Of a stretch of DNA of 64,000 nucleotides, positions 28,110-37,258 are shown piece by piece; the first letter of the stretch is position 1; each line of letters starts with the position of its first letter. The stretch lies in assembly GCF_040215725.1 (NCBI RefSeq), contig NZ_CP157968.1:1-64000 (forward strand), read 5' to 3'. The position numbers were made by a program, and so were the translations under genes. The stretch comes from Rhizobium sp. ZPR4. GTDB taxonomy: Bacteria; Pseudomonadota; Alphaproteobacteria; Rhizobiales; Rhizobiaceae. The notes beneath the pieces are model-generated. The model saw nothing but the letters and a program-made list of their open reading frames with translations, made no database searches and had not been told where the DNA came from.

Positions 28110-28592
28110 ATGGCGGTGATTGCCCCCACCCTCTCTCATGTGCTTGAAAATATTGAGCGGTTCAAGGGAGAACTAGACGGCGACGCCGATCTTCAGCGTC
28201 GACTTGCTTACGCCCGCGCTTGGTACGCCCATCAAACCGAGGACGGAAAATGGCTATTCGCGCCGATGAAATTTTGTGGTTACAAGAATATGACCGCAAA
28301 GAAATACGACGACAGGCGCGATGGGCGCCGCACGGAGAAACAGCTAAAAACCTGGTTCACCCGCGTGCCCGAAGCCGATCAGTTTTTTCAAGAGTTATCG
28401 GATGCACTCACGATCTTCCTCGCCGGCTATGGCAAGTCGCCGAGTACAGCCTTTAGGATCAGCGTTACCAATGATTTCCACCAGAGCAAGAACGGCCTAT
28501 CGCCCGATGATCGTGCCTTGGCCAATCTGCTGATTGCTGTAACAAGTCGCCTGTCACCTGAGGAACGCGCCCGGCTGAGAGCCGCCCTATAG
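28110..28592 (+). CDS. Conserved-looking hypothetical protein, 160 aa
   Basis: A soluble 160-aa protein with a good start (GGAGG 10 nt before the ATG, promoter at 28035-28063). The segment RLAYARAWYAHQTEDGKWLFAPMK, then FCGYKNMTAKKYD and GRRTEKQLKTWF, has an aromatic/basic pattern that resembles small modules I have seen fused to or beside restriction-type or HNH nucleases, but I cannot confirm homology. The C-terminus is helical (SPDDRALANLLIAVTSRLSPEERARLRAAL). No nuclease is adjacent, only another orphan gene. Function unknown. Confidence 0.6.
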   Translation: MAVIAPTLSHVLENIERFKGELDGDADLQRRLAYARAWYAHQTEDGKWLFAPMKFCGYKNMTAKKYDDRRDGRRTEKQLKTWFTRVPEADQFFQELSDALTIFLAGYGKSPSTAFRISVTNDFHQSKNGLSPDDRALANLLIAVTSRLSPEERARLRAAL

Positions 28593-28628
28593 GTGCAGGT
28601 CCTGCACTTCCCATGATGGGGATAGGGT

Positions 28629-28964
28629 TTGTGGACATACCAGGGCGATACGAAAGATATCCCTATAGAGATTCGTATCGATACCTGCGTAACCTTGTTG
28701 ATTTGCGCCGAGAATTGCCCGGAGGTTTGGACTGAACCTCTTGGACCGGACCACGGGACACGGAAAGACCGATACTGTGCATATCATGGCAAGGCTTTGC
28801 CGCCCGACTTTCTGGAGACGTTGATCTTACAGTTCGGCAAGCCTGTGTCTCAAACAGGTACGCCGGATAACGGGCAGTTCTGGTGGGAGGGGGACGGCAT
28901 GGATGTGTCGGTGGCGCGGGACGAGAAACAGCGCTTTGTCGATTTCAAAAGCCCGGTCCGATGA
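28629..28964 (+). CDS. Short hypothetical protein, doubtful start
   Basis: A 111-aa open frame 37 nt after the preceding gene. It can only start at a TTG (28629) or further inside, and an upstream in-frame stop lies at 28623. Four cysteines (CVTLLIC, ENCPEVW, YCAYHGK) and a following His could form a small metal site. It may be a second gene of the 28110 transcript or the remnant of a longer protein. Not recognised. Confidence 0.35.
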   Translation: MWTYQGDTKDIPIEIRIDTCVTLLICAENCPEVWTEPLGPDHGTRKDRYCAYHGKALPPDFLETLILQFGKPVSQTGTPDNGQFWWEGDGMDVSVARDEKQRFVDFKSPVR

Positions 28965-29322
28965 TCTGAAGAAGGAAAGAAGAGATCGATTTACTGTCTG
29001 CCATCTTGCTAGCCCCGCCTTAGGTCTCTGGATTTCTGGTATTCCGTGCGACATTTTTCTCGCCGTTGTCGCGTATATCTCGAACATCGAAGCCAAAAGC
29101 CTGGATCGTAGATCGAAACGATGACGGCTATCGGTCAACTATTGGGACATGCTTGGCTTTTGCACTCCGGTCTTTGTAGGCGTTCTGGATCCGGGATTTC
29201 ATGCCTCTCGATGCAGCGACACTGATCGCCCGAGCAGCTTGATTGCATAGATCTCACTTGTAAGGGACCGCCCTTCCCTCGCCTGCTTGTTGTGAACGTG
29301 GGATGATACGAAAGAAGGCGCC

Positions 29323-29337
29323 CGCCGCTTCGCGGCG
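29323..29337 (-). terminator. Terminator of the sugar ABC operon
   Basis: CGCCGC/GCGGCG arms around TTC form a GC-rich hairpin; in the minus direction it is followed by a second GC block and a CTTCTTTC tract. It lies about 45-60 nt after the stop of the permease at 29383. The remaining gap (28965-29382) shows no gene I can support. Confidence 0.6.
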
Positions 29338-29382
29338 CCCGCGCGCGTGGCCGATCTCTTCAGAAACGAGATCAACATAGTT

Positions 29383-30216
29383 TTATTTTGTCGCTCCAGC
29401 CGTGAGGCCTGTGATGAGTTTCCGCTGGAATAGCATGTAGGCAAGAATGAGCGGCCCGATGACAATGACAGCGCCCGCCGTTAACACGGGTGTATTGACC
29501 GTATAGCGCCCCTGGAAAAATAACATACCAATTGGCAAGGTGCGGTAGTTATCGTCATTGACAAGGACAAGTGGGATAAGAAACTCGTTCCATGTCCAAA
29601 TAAATAGAAACAATGCCAGCGTGGACATTGCCGGTAATGTCAGAGGTACAATAACCTTGAACAGAATATGGCGCCTAGACGCCCCATCCAGAACCGCCGC
29701 CTCCACAATTTCCGATGGCAACTGCTGCATTGCACTTGCCATGAACATGGTCGCAAAGGGCATTGACATCGCAATTTGTGGAAGAATTAGTGCCGCATAG
29801 GTATTGATGAGGCCAACATGACGCATTTCATAGTATAGTGGAATGATGAAGGCTTCGGTCGGCACCATCATACCGACAGTTAAGAGAGCAAAGATGGTTC
29901 GCCTGAACGGGAAGCTCAGAAATGCGAAGCCAAATCCCGTCAATGTTCCAAGTATGATGCTGACGACGATGACGGGGAAAACGATAAGAACTGAATTCAA
30001 GAAATAGACGTTAAACCGCCCATCGATCCAGGCATTCGCGTAATTTTCGAAATGTGGATAGGCCGGAAGTACAAATGCACCTTGTAAAAGGTCAGCGCGG
30101 CTCTTCAGAGAAGTCAGTATCAGAAGGGCAAACGGAACAACCGTAAGGATTGCAAATAGCCAAAGAACCATGCGCGAAGGCAATGCAGTACTCATTTCAC
30201 GAGAAATTCTGCTCAC
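29383..30216 (-). CDS. CUT1-type sugar ABC transporter permease (MalG-like)
   Basis: A 277-aa inner-membrane protein with six predicted membrane segments. The EAA loop is EAAVLDGASRRHILFKVIVPLTLPA and the late motif TWNEFLIPLVL is typical of MalG-type carbohydrate permeases. It overlaps the upstream permease by 4 nt. It is the last gene of the SBP-permease-permease operon. No cognate MalK-type ATPase is encoded within the window, so the complex probably borrows a shared one. Confidence 0.92.
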   Translation of the reverse strand: MSRISREMSTALPSRMVLWLFAILTVVPFALLILTSLKSRADLLQGAFVLPAYPHFENYANAWIDGRFNVYFLNSVLIVFPVIVVSIILGTLTGFGFAFLSFPFRRTIFALLTVGMMVPTEAFIIPLYYEMRHVGLINTYAALILPQIAMSMPFATMFMASAMQQLPSEIVEAAVLDGASRRHILFKVIVPLTLPAMSTLALFLFIWTWNEFLIPLVLVNDDNYRTLPIGMLFFQGRYTVNTPVLTAGAVIVIGPLILAYMLFQRKLITGLTAGATK

Positions 30217-31109
30217 GATGCGCTTCCCTCATTCAATGGCCGCACCAATCGGTGAACAGCATAGTTGATTATAAAGACCAGGATCGCACCTATGATGGCA
30301 ACAGCTGAAGCATATCCATAGCGGTTCAATTGAAAGCCAAGTTCGTACATATAAATATTGGGAACAATGGTTGCGTTGGCGGGACCGCCTCTAGTCATTG
30401 TGAAGATCAGATCGAAGCTCTTGATGGAAGAAATTATGGTGAGGAGGAGCGCGATGCGTATTTCCGGAAGAAGAAGCGGGAGTGTAATGAAGAAAAAGAT
30501 CCTGCTGCCGCTGGCGCCATCGACTTTTGCCGCTTCAAACAGTGAAGGATCTATCCGTTGAATACCGGAAAGAAACAAAACCATGCAGAAACCGAAGAAA
30601 TACCAGCTGGCAACAAGGCCTACCGCCGGCAAGACAAAGGTGAAGTCGCCGAGCCACGGTAACGCAATCGAACCTAGCCCAATCAGCTTCAACGCCTGAT
30701 TAATGGGGCCGAAGGCAGGATTGTAAAGCCAATGCCAAATGATGCCCAGCACGGCGGTAGGCATGATATAGGGTAGGAACAATAGCGTACGTAACGCGAA
30801 CTGTTCGCGCTGCCTGAGCGTCCAGATCATCGCGGCAAGTGCGAGGCCGACGACAAGCGGGATGACGCAATAAAACACCATGAAAAGAGCGTTGTTTTTC
30901 AGCGCTATGTAGAAAGTCTCATCTGAGAACAATTTTGCAAAATTGCCGATCCCGATCCAATTGGGTGCACTGATGCCGTCCCATTCGGTGAAACTGATAC
31001 CGATTGCTGCAACAATAGGACCGAGGACAAGAGCAAAATAAAGCAGCAAACCGGGCAGAATATAAATGAGATTTCTGCTGGCCTTTGCGTCAAGTGGCGA
31101 GCGTTTCAT
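30213..31109 (-). CDS. CUT1-type sugar ABC transporter permease (MalF-like)
   Basis: A 298-aa permease beginning with a cytoplasmic stretch and membrane segment NLIYILPGLLLYFALVLGPIV. The EAA loop reads EAAKVDGASGSRIFFFITLPLLLPE. It partners with the MalG-like protein (4-nt overlap) to form the channel for a sugar or oligosaccharide. The codon use of both permeases looks somewhat less GC-biased than that of neighbours, by eye only. Confidence 0.92.
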   Translation of the reverse strand: MKRSPLDAKASRNLIYILPGLLLYFALVLGPIVAAIGISFTEWDGISAPNWIGIGNFAKLFSDETFYIALKNNALFMVFYCVIPLVVGLALAAMIWTLRQREQFALRTLLFLPYIMPTAVLGIIWHWLYNPAFGPINQALKLIGLGSIALPWLGDFTFVLPAVGLVASWYFFGFCMVLFLSGIQRIDPSLFEAAKVDGASGSRIFFFITLPLLLPEIRIALLLTIISSIKSFDLIFTMTRGGPANATIVPNIYMYELGFQLNRYGYASAVAIIGAILVFIINYAVHRLVRPLNEGSAS

Positions 31110-31182
31110 GCACCATCTCGGAAATATGCCAGATGTCGAATTGCTCCGCTCTGGCCGTGATCAGGATAGACATACCGAAGTT

Positions 31183-31222
31183 TCCCGCCGCCGCTTCTCG
31201 TCAATGGAGTAGCGCGGCGGGA
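31183..31222 (-). other. Hairpin between the solute-binding protein and permease genes
   Basis: TCCCGCCGC (31183-31191) and GCGGCGGGA (31214-31222) pair perfectly across a 22-nt loop, between the stop of the binding-protein gene and the start of the first permease gene. Hairpins at this position in binding-protein-dependent operons often protect the upstream message and partly terminate, giving excess binding protein. No T-run follows. Confidence 0.5.
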
Positions 31223-31240
31223 TTGGTGTGTCGGCGACAA

Positions 31241-32575
31241 TCACTTGCTCTTCATGTAAGCAGCATAATCCGCATCAAGCTTGCCGATCAGTTCTTCGGG
31301 CGTTTCCTTGTTCGCAAGCAGCAAAGGCGTGTTTTCATCAAACGTCTTGAGCATGGTTGGGCTCGCCCAGTCGGGATAATGTCCAAGTGCGTTGTTATCA
31401 TTCAACGATTTCCAGATCGCGATGCCTTCTTTCAGGAGCGGAGAGGCGCTGACGCCGGCATCTTCCGGAACTGGGGTTGCAGGCAAGTAGCCGGCATGGA
31501 CCCAGGTAACGGACGCGTCCTTGGAGACCATATAGTTGATGTACTCGCCGGCGAGATCCTTCATTTTGTCGCTCTTGGCCAGGCTCGTGATCGCCCAGGC
31601 AAGGTCGACGCCGCCAACCGAAAGCGGGTGCTTGATGCCGGCGGGTGCCGGGATCGGCATGAAATGGATGTCGGGATTGGTCTGCATCTCGCCGAAGTAC
31701 CAGGTTCCGGAAATCAGAAAGGCGCCTTGGCCGGCGACAAAAAGCTGAACGGCATCATCACCCGAAATGCCCTGGTAACCGTCAAAAAAGTACCCGTTTT
31801 TTGCCCAGTTCTGGACAAGTCTGACCGATTCCAGATTACCGGGCGTATTCCAGGTACCACCGCGGCCGTAGATCAGATCATCGAGCGCTTTTCGATCGGA
31901 TGCATCGATATGCGCCTGACTGATCCCGGCCAACATATGGAGCGCCAGGTGGCCCTTGGCCGTGCCGATCGTCAGCGGTGCAGTGCCCGCCGCCTTCACC
32001 TTATCCAAGGCCGCGAGGAAATCGTCGAAGTTCTTGATCGGAAGCTCGACACCGGCGGCTTTCAAAACTTTTTCATTATAATAAAGGCCCACGATTTCGG
32101 CGAGCGAGGAGATGCCGTAGGTCTCACCGACACCGAACTCGCCCTTGCTCGACCAGCGGTCACGCGCCAAGAGGCTATCGGACTGGTTTTTATCCCATCC
32201 ATATTTCTTGAGATAGGTGTCGACGGGAACGAGAAGGTTTTCCTTCACCATCGCACCCATCGCGCCTGCGCCCTGGTTGACCTTGGTCACCACTGGGCCA
32301 TCACCGGACGAAACCGCAAGCTTGAGCGTAAGATTGAGATCCTGGAAGTCGCGTACGGTATGGTCAAGCTTAACGTCGGGATGCGCCTTCTGGAAATTGG
32401 CGTTGAGCTCGGTCATCACGGCAGCCCGCGACTCCGAATCATGGTCGTCCCACACCGTGAGCGTCTCGGCAAAGACAGTCGTTGATATGCCGAACCCCAC
32501 AAAAGTGGCGCCCGCCAAAATACCTGCCTTCTTCAGAATGGATGCTATGTTGATAGAAATGAAATCGCTAAACAT
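31241..32575 (-). CDS. Family 1 extracellular sugar-binding protein
   Basis: A 444-aa periplasmic protein. The N-terminus has a signal peptide (SILKKAGILAGATFVGFGISTTVFA, cleavage likely after TVFA). The mature part opens with ETLTVWDDHDSESRAAVMTELNANFQKAHPDVKL, typical of SBP family 1 carbohydrate-binding proteins. It feeds the MalFG-like permeases downstream. The adjacent glycosidase and ROK repressor suggest an oligosaccharide or glycoside as ligand. Confidence 0.9.
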   Translation of the reverse strand: MFSDFISINIASILKKAGILAGATFVGFGISTTVFAETLTVWDDHDSESRAAVMTELNANFQKAHPDVKLDHTVRDFQDLNLTLKLAVSSGDGPVVTKVNQGAGAMGAMVKENLLVPVDTYLKKYGWDKNQSDSLLARDRWSSKGEFGVGETYGISSLAEIVGLYYNEKVLKAAGVELPIKNFDDFLAALDKVKAAGTAPLTIGTAKGHLALHMLAGISQAHIDASDRKALDDLIYGRGGTWNTPGNLESVRLVQNWAKNGYFFDGYQGISGDDAVQLFVAGQGAFLISGTWYFGEMQTNPDIHFMPIPAPAGIKHPLSVGGVDLAWAITSLAKSDKMKDLAGEYINYMVSKDASVTWVHAGYLPATPVPEDAGVSASPLLKEGIAIWKSLNDNNALGHYPDWASPTMLKTFDENTPLLLANKETPEELIGKLDADYAAYMKSK

Positions 32576-32811
32576 TGATTGGTTCCCTCTAGCTGCGTTT
32601 TGGCAGTTCCTATCGATTCCAACCGGCCGGTCTTGCTGGGACGAGCCGAATGTCTTGCATCGTCAGGCCTTTACTGGTCCGACGAATTTCCTTATCTTTT
32701 TCAAAAAATCCGCGGGCTTTTATCCCGAGGATGCAGTTCCTCAAACTTCCCAGTTTTACTGCTGCCTGACGTCAGTTCGCGCCGTGCAGCGGCCAGCAAA
32801 TCGATGGTGCG

Positions 32812-33435
32812 ATGCCTCCTAAGATCGACAATTATTTGATCCGTCCAGCCACCGAGGACGACGTTGACGCCCTTTTTCACATTTGCCTGGTGACGGCTGA
32901 CGCGGGAGCCGACGCGAGCACGCTTTACAGCAATCCGCGCCTTCCCGGTTATGTATGGGCGGTCCCCTATCTCAAATTCGCTCCGGAGTTCGCATTCGTT
33001 CTTGCCAAACACGACCGGGTCGTCGGTTATGTTGTCGGTACGCCGGATACCGCCAGCTTTGACAAGGCGCTTGACAGAAACTGGTGGCCGCTTGTTCGCC
33101 ACGAGATCGCCGGTCTGATACCCAGCGCCGAAAAAGACGCCGATGTTCTGGAGCGAATAGCCAATCCTCATAGCGGGACGTCGGGCCTTGAAGTGACTTA
33201 TCCCGCGCATCTTCATATCAATATTCTGCCCGAAGCCCAATCGGGCGGATGGGGACGCCTGATGATCGAAACCATGCTCAACAAGCTTTCGGGCCATGGC
33301 GTAGCTGCGGTCCATCTTGGCGTCAGCCCCGCAAACGAACGCGCCAAAGGCTTCTACAGGCATCTCGGTTTCGAAGAACTCAGCCATAACGATCACCTTG
33401 CCTTCGTTATGAAATTGGATAGGCCGGCAGTCTGA
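32812..33435 (+). CDS. GNAT-family N-acetyltransferase, OGA-type
   Basis: A 207-aa protein with the GNAT fold: an N-terminal strand YLIRPATEDDVDALFHICL, a central VVGYVVGTPD and the C-terminal acetyl-CoA and GNAT end GVSPANERAKGFYRHLGFEEL. The early segment (TGDAG-like TADAGADAS, then NPRLPGYVWAVPYL) resembles the acetyltransferase-like domain found with eukaryotic O-GlcNAcase and its bacterial homologues. It is the only plus-strand gene between the ABC operon and the glycosidase. A role in modifying an amino sugar would fit the neighbourhood but is inference. Confidence 0.8.
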   Translation: MPPKIDNYLIRPATEDDVDALFHICLVTADAGADASTLYSNPRLPGYVWAVPYLKFAPEFAFVLAKHDRVVGYVVGTPDTASFDKALDRNWWPLVRHEIAGLIPSAEKDADVLERIANPHSGTSGLEVTYPAHLHINILPEAQSGGWGRLMIETMLNKLSGHGVAAVHLGVSPANERAKGFYRHLGFEELSHNDHLAFVMKLDRPAV

Positions 33436-33461
33436 ACGGAAATTCTGCCGGCATCCGCTCA

Positions 33462-35222
33462 TTACCTATTCTCCGCGTTCACGGCCTCCAGGCCATATTT
33501 GAGGGCGACAGCCGCCGGCATCGCGCTCCATCCCTGCAGTAGGGAGCCGCGTCCGTAGGGTGGCGAGAAATATTCGACCGCACCGGCCCAACCATTTGCC
33601 AAACAGGTTTCCCACCAGCGCATAAGCGCATAGCGTGCGCCACCGAGACCGTGGCGTATTCTTTCCTCCGCATAGACGCCGTCCCAATAAGGCCAATCGG
33701 ATCCGTTGTGATAACGAAAGGGGAAGGCGGTCTTCGATCTCACGTCACTTGCCCGCTTGAACGGCGGATACGCGCACAGGACACCCCAATCACCATAGGG
33801 CTGTTTCCTATTGTTTCGAGCCTCCAGAGCCCCTTCCATGGCCTTGAGGAGGCCGATGGCACGCGTCTGCGAAATCGCCCCATAACGGGAGAGCGTCAGA
33901 CTGTCGAGCACGAGATGATCCTCGACAAATCCGTCGGGGGTGACGAAATCGGCGTAGCCATTTCTGCTTGGGACGAAAAGTTTGTCCTCGATTTCAGCAC
34001 GAGCGGACTGCGCTGTTTCGCTTGCCTTCTGCGCCAATGCGGGATCATGCCCGGCTCCCAATTTGGCCACGCCATCCAATGCACCGACGAAAAGGCCGAG
34101 ATTGTAGGAGACGAGACCTTCCCGGTAGACATTGTCTGCCCAGTCCCGGTCGTTTCGCGGCTTGAGCGGCAGTACGCTACCTGAGCCTGCAAGCCCCAGA
34201 TATCGTTCAATGATAGCCGTGACAATCGGCCAGTGCAGCAGTGCTTCTGCCGTATCCCCCGTGGCATCCACATAGTCGACGAGAAAGAGGATGAAGAAAA
34301 GCGGGCTGTCAAAATGATCGCTCCACCAATCACCTGGGCGATTGTGATGCTCCGGAACAGCCTTCCCATGATATTTCTCAGGGTTTAGTCTGCAATCGAG
34401 AACGAAGTTCTGCCAGGCGCGCGATTGCGCCGGTCCGGTCAATATCACGCCGCTCGGCGCCTCCCCGTCGGGCTGGATTCCCTTGGCCAAAAGTCGAATT
34501 TCATCGCGCACCGCTTCCGGCGCAAGCTTCAGCAGCATTTGCATCGTCCAGTAGCCATCGCGATAATAGGTGCGGGCGGGCGCGCTGTAGGCCTGACCTG
34601 CCGCCAGGCCGGCAAACACGCCATTCTCGTCCAGGCGAATGCTGGAAAGCGCGGCGTGGACGCCCTGCATCACCATGCTGCGCATCATGGGATCGGCGGC
34701 CTTGGGCGCGAGGTCGCACCGGGCTACATAACTCGCGGCTTCTGCTACGATCATGTCGCTGGCGAGACTAAATGCGGCTTCGGCCTCCGCTTCGGTGGCC
34801 CCGGCAGCAACGCGAATATCACCGTTGCTGACCTCGATGATCAGCGCACCCCAGCCGCTCACGACGATACGGCGATTATTGCGTCTGATGATCTTGGCCC
34901 GCGGACTGTCCTTGTCGATCTCATGCCACCAGGCACCGCGACGAGCCGGATGAACTCCTTCCAGACGGGCATTGCGGATCAGAAGGATGGGCTTCGACTG
35001 GGCAACAAAGATGCCACCCGCTTCGGCGATGATCCTGTTTGGACCGTAAACATAAGGTCCGGCAAGCTTGGAAAAACGTATGCGCCCCAAGCGACCGCTT
35101 CCCCAAAGAGAAAGATCAAGATACCCGTCGGGATGCGCGTCCGCCTGCAGTCGGGGCGCCATGATCGGCAGAATAACCGGGCAGCTGGTTGTGATTTCGC
35201 CTTGGGACGTGGGGGTCATCAT
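33462..35222 (-). CDS. Glycoside hydrolase-like protein with (alpha/alpha)6 barrel
   Basis: A 586-aa protein, apparently cytoplasmic (no signal peptide). The C-terminal two thirds has the recurrent helical pattern and motifs of six-hairpin glycosidases (GH63/GH37/debranching-like): RTYYRDGYWTMQMLLKL near the barrel start, PGDWWSDHFDSPLFF, LKPRNDRDWADNVYREGLVSYN, and the late FRYHNGSDWPYWDG. The acidic residues in RDGYW and HNGSDWPYWDG are candidates for the catalytic pair. It is divergent from the ROK regulator and likely hydrolyses the oligosaccharide imported by the neighbouring ABC system. Exact family and substrate not recognised. Confidence 0.72.
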   Translation of the reverse strand: MMTPTSQGEITTSCPVILPIMAPRLQADAHPDGYLDLSLWGSGRLGRIRFSKLAGPYVYGPNRIIAEAGGIFVAQSKPILLIRNARLEGVHPARRGAWWHEIDKDSPRAKIIRRNNRRIVVSGWGALIIEVSNGDIRVAAGATEAEAEAAFSLASDMIVAEAASYVARCDLAPKAADPMMRSMVMQGVHAALSSIRLDENGVFAGLAAGQAYSAPARTYYRDGYWTMQMLLKLAPEAVRDEIRLLAKGIQPDGEAPSGVILTGPAQSRAWQNFVLDCRLNPEKYHGKAVPEHHNRPGDWWSDHFDSPLFFILFLVDYVDATGDTAEALLHWPIVTAIIERYLGLAGSGSVLPLKPRNDRDWADNVYREGLVSYNLGLFVGALDGVAKLGAGHDPALAQKASETAQSARAEIEDKLFVPSRNGYADFVTPDGFVEDHLVLDSLTLSRYGAISQTRAIGLLKAMEGALEARNNRKQPYGDWGVLCAYPPFKRASDVRSKTAFPFRYHNGSDWPYWDGVYAEERIRHGLGGARYALMRWWETCLANGWAGAVEYFSPPYGRGSLLQGWSAMPAAVALKYGLEAVNAENR

Positions 35223-35424
35223 GGCAAATCAAGCGCCTTTCAACGCGCGGTGTCGAAAATGGGATTAGGTCTGAAAACCAGGCTGCGATATCCCGCATTC
35301 CTGCGGGAATGGAGCGCTATGAAGTCCGCCGCGACTGCGGGACTATATCTCCCATCCTTTGACCTCGCTTTCATTACCCCTCCGCAATCTGCTCAGCCAT
35401 TGGGCAAGTCTACAAATTGGGCGC

Positions 35425-35453
35425 TTAATTTGTCAATGACATGGACAAATTAA
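35425..35453. promoter_or_regulatory. Putative ROK-repressor operator between glycosidase and ROK genes
   Basis: TTAATTTGTC (35425-35434) and GACAAATTAA (35444-35453) form a perfect 10-bp inverted repeat with a 9-nt spacer in the 370-bp divergent region. ROK (NagC/Mlc/XylR) repressors bind long AT-rich dyads of this kind. A shorter repeat, TTTGG-N5-CCAAA (35458-35472), follows. The remaining gap shows no coding content. Confidence 0.7.
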
Positions 35454-35592
35454 ATGATTTGGTTTAGCCAAACGACTGAGATTCACTTGGATTTCGGGGT
35501 TTTTCACTTGAAGTTGACAAAGCCACAGCGCGAGATAGTTGGATTAGGCAAAGGTCCCGAACTAATTAGAGGCGGAGCGCGAGTCAGCAATC

Positions 35593-36765
35593 ATGCCTAA
35601 TGCGACCCAGACACCGATAGCGCGAAAAATCTCAACAAATTCCGTTATTCGGACCATACTTGCAAAAGGCCCTATTTCCCGCGCGGATATTGCCAAGCAA
35701 ACGGGTTTGTCCAAGCAAACGATTTCCGATGTCGTTCGCAATTTGGAGAACAATGGTTGGTTGAAGCCGACCGGATACACCGATGGGCGCTTGGGGCGAA
35801 CCGCGATAACCTATGAACTCGATGCAAGTGCCGGTTTCGCTGCATCCATCGATCTAGGTGGAAGCAAGATCGCCGCTATCATCTGCGATCTGGTTGGAAA
35901 TATCGTTGCCGAAACCAAAGTGCCGACAAGCTCGCGCGGCGGGATCCATCTGGTTGATCAATTCCACGCCATTATACAGGACCTTGCCCGAAGCGCCTGC
36001 ATCGATCTCTCCAAATTGCGCGTCATAGTGCTGGGTACGCCAGGCGTGCTTGATCCGGTCACCGGACACATCAACGTCGCCCCGAACATCCCGGGAGTCG
36101 AAACAATTGACTTGCGCCGACTCTTGAGCGACCGGATGGCAATCCCGGTCATCATCGAAAACGACGTCAATCTTGCTGCGCAGGGAGAACGATGGCGAGG
36201 GCACGGCTCCACATCAGATAATTTTGCCTTCGTGGCACTCGGCACCGGTATCGGTATGGGCATCATTGCAAATGGTAGCCTCATGCGCGGCGCACGCGGT
36301 GCCGCCGGGGAGATTGCCTATCTACCTCTCGGCGGGGAGCCATTTGATCCGGGCGGCTTTACTCTTGGCACCCTTGAAAGCGCCGTGGGCAGTGCGGCAA
36401 TGGTGCGACGCTATTCCGGATATGGTGGGCAGGGCGAGGCAACTGTAGCAGATCTTTTTTCGGCTCTGGTGGCGGGCGAGCCAGCCGCGGTCGCCGTGAT
36501 CGAGGAAACTTCGCGATCGATTGCGCTTGCCATTGCCGCAATAGGTACAACGCTCGACCCAGAACTGGTGATCATGGGCGGCAGTATCGGTGCGCGCCCC
36601 GAACTTGTTGAAGCTATTCGCAGATATTTGCCACGTTGCACGCCTTATCCACCTCGCATCGAGATCAGTCAGTTTGGCAATCGGGCAGCTCTGATCGGCG
36701 GCATCGGCATCGCAGTCGAGCACATGCATCGGGAGCTGTTCGGCGTCAATTTGCAAGATCCGTGA
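35593..36765 (+). CDS. ROK-family transcriptional regulator (NagC/XylR type)
   Basis: A 390-aa protein with an N-terminal winged HTH (residues ~14-60: ISRADIAKQTGLSKQTISDVVRNLE) and a ROK sugar-kinase-like domain (ASIDLGGSKIAAIICD; LGTGIGMGIIANGSLMRGARGAAGEIAYLPLGG). The usual CxCGxxGC zinc motif of ROK proteins is absent; the equivalent stretch reads EPFDPGGFTLGTLESAVG, as in many rhizobial ROK regulators. The effector is probably a sugar linked to the adjacent glycosidase and ABC importer. Confidence 0.9.
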   Translation: MPNATQTPIARKISTNSVIRTILAKGPISRADIAKQTGLSKQTISDVVRNLENNGWLKPTGYTDGRLGRTAITYELDASAGFAASIDLGGSKIAAIICDLVGNIVAETKVPTSSRGGIHLVDQFHAIIQDLARSACIDLSKLRVIVLGTPGVLDPVTGHINVAPNIPGVETIDLRRLLSDRMAIPVIIENDVNLAAQGERWRGHGSTSDNFAFVALGTGIGMGIIANGSLMRGARGAAGEIAYLPLGGEPFDPGGFTLGTLESAVGSAAMVRRYSGYGGQGEATVADLFSALVAGEPAAVAVIEETSRSIALAIAAIGTTLDPELVIMGGSIGARPELVEAIRRYLPRCTPYPPRIEISQFGNRAALIGGIGIAVEHMHRELFGVNLQDP

Positions 36766-37258
36766 GAAGGGCATCGTATCGATGCAAATGAATTGCCAGA
36801 AGACGAACTCAACGGGCGAAGATTGAGGAGATAGCGAGCTGCCTGGCGACTGACCAAAAGAGATACACCAACAACTAGGCAATGCGTATTCGGTGCCTTG
36901 CTTGTGTGATGACGTCCCAAATCGAAGCCGGCTATTCAACAGCGGTGCTCACGACAACAAGATTAGGACGCCTATATCATCTTTCATGGATTTTAATTCT
37001 TCGACGACCCATGGCTGCACAGCTGGTGCGGTGATGTTTCATCTACCTAAGCTCGTGAAAGGTATCGAACTGAAGACCATCCAAACGACGATCGCGACGC
37101 CATTAATTAGCAGTTGGGTCTAGTTCCAGCCCGACAGCAATGGAGCGGATGACGGGCGGGCATTAGCCCGCCCGGATGACACCAGAAATATCGCTTCAAC
37201 CACGAATTTTCAGGCGCGCCAGCAAGCATCCGTCTTGCCCGGTAAATCCAGATCACCG
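36766..37258. other. Intergenic region with a GC-rich hairpin at 37153-37174
   Basis: CGGGCGGGC (37153-37161) and GCCCGCCCG (37166-37174) pair perfectly around ATTA, about 85 nt beyond the stop of the DUF1344 gene at 37259. No T-run follows on either strand, but the position suits a terminator for that gene. No credible coding sequence is seen in the rest of the 493 bp. Confidence 0.45.

Noticed and set aside
31085..32485. 466-codon plus-strand frame opposite the sugar-binding protein gene
   Set aside because: Antisense shadow of a gene with signal peptide and family motifs.
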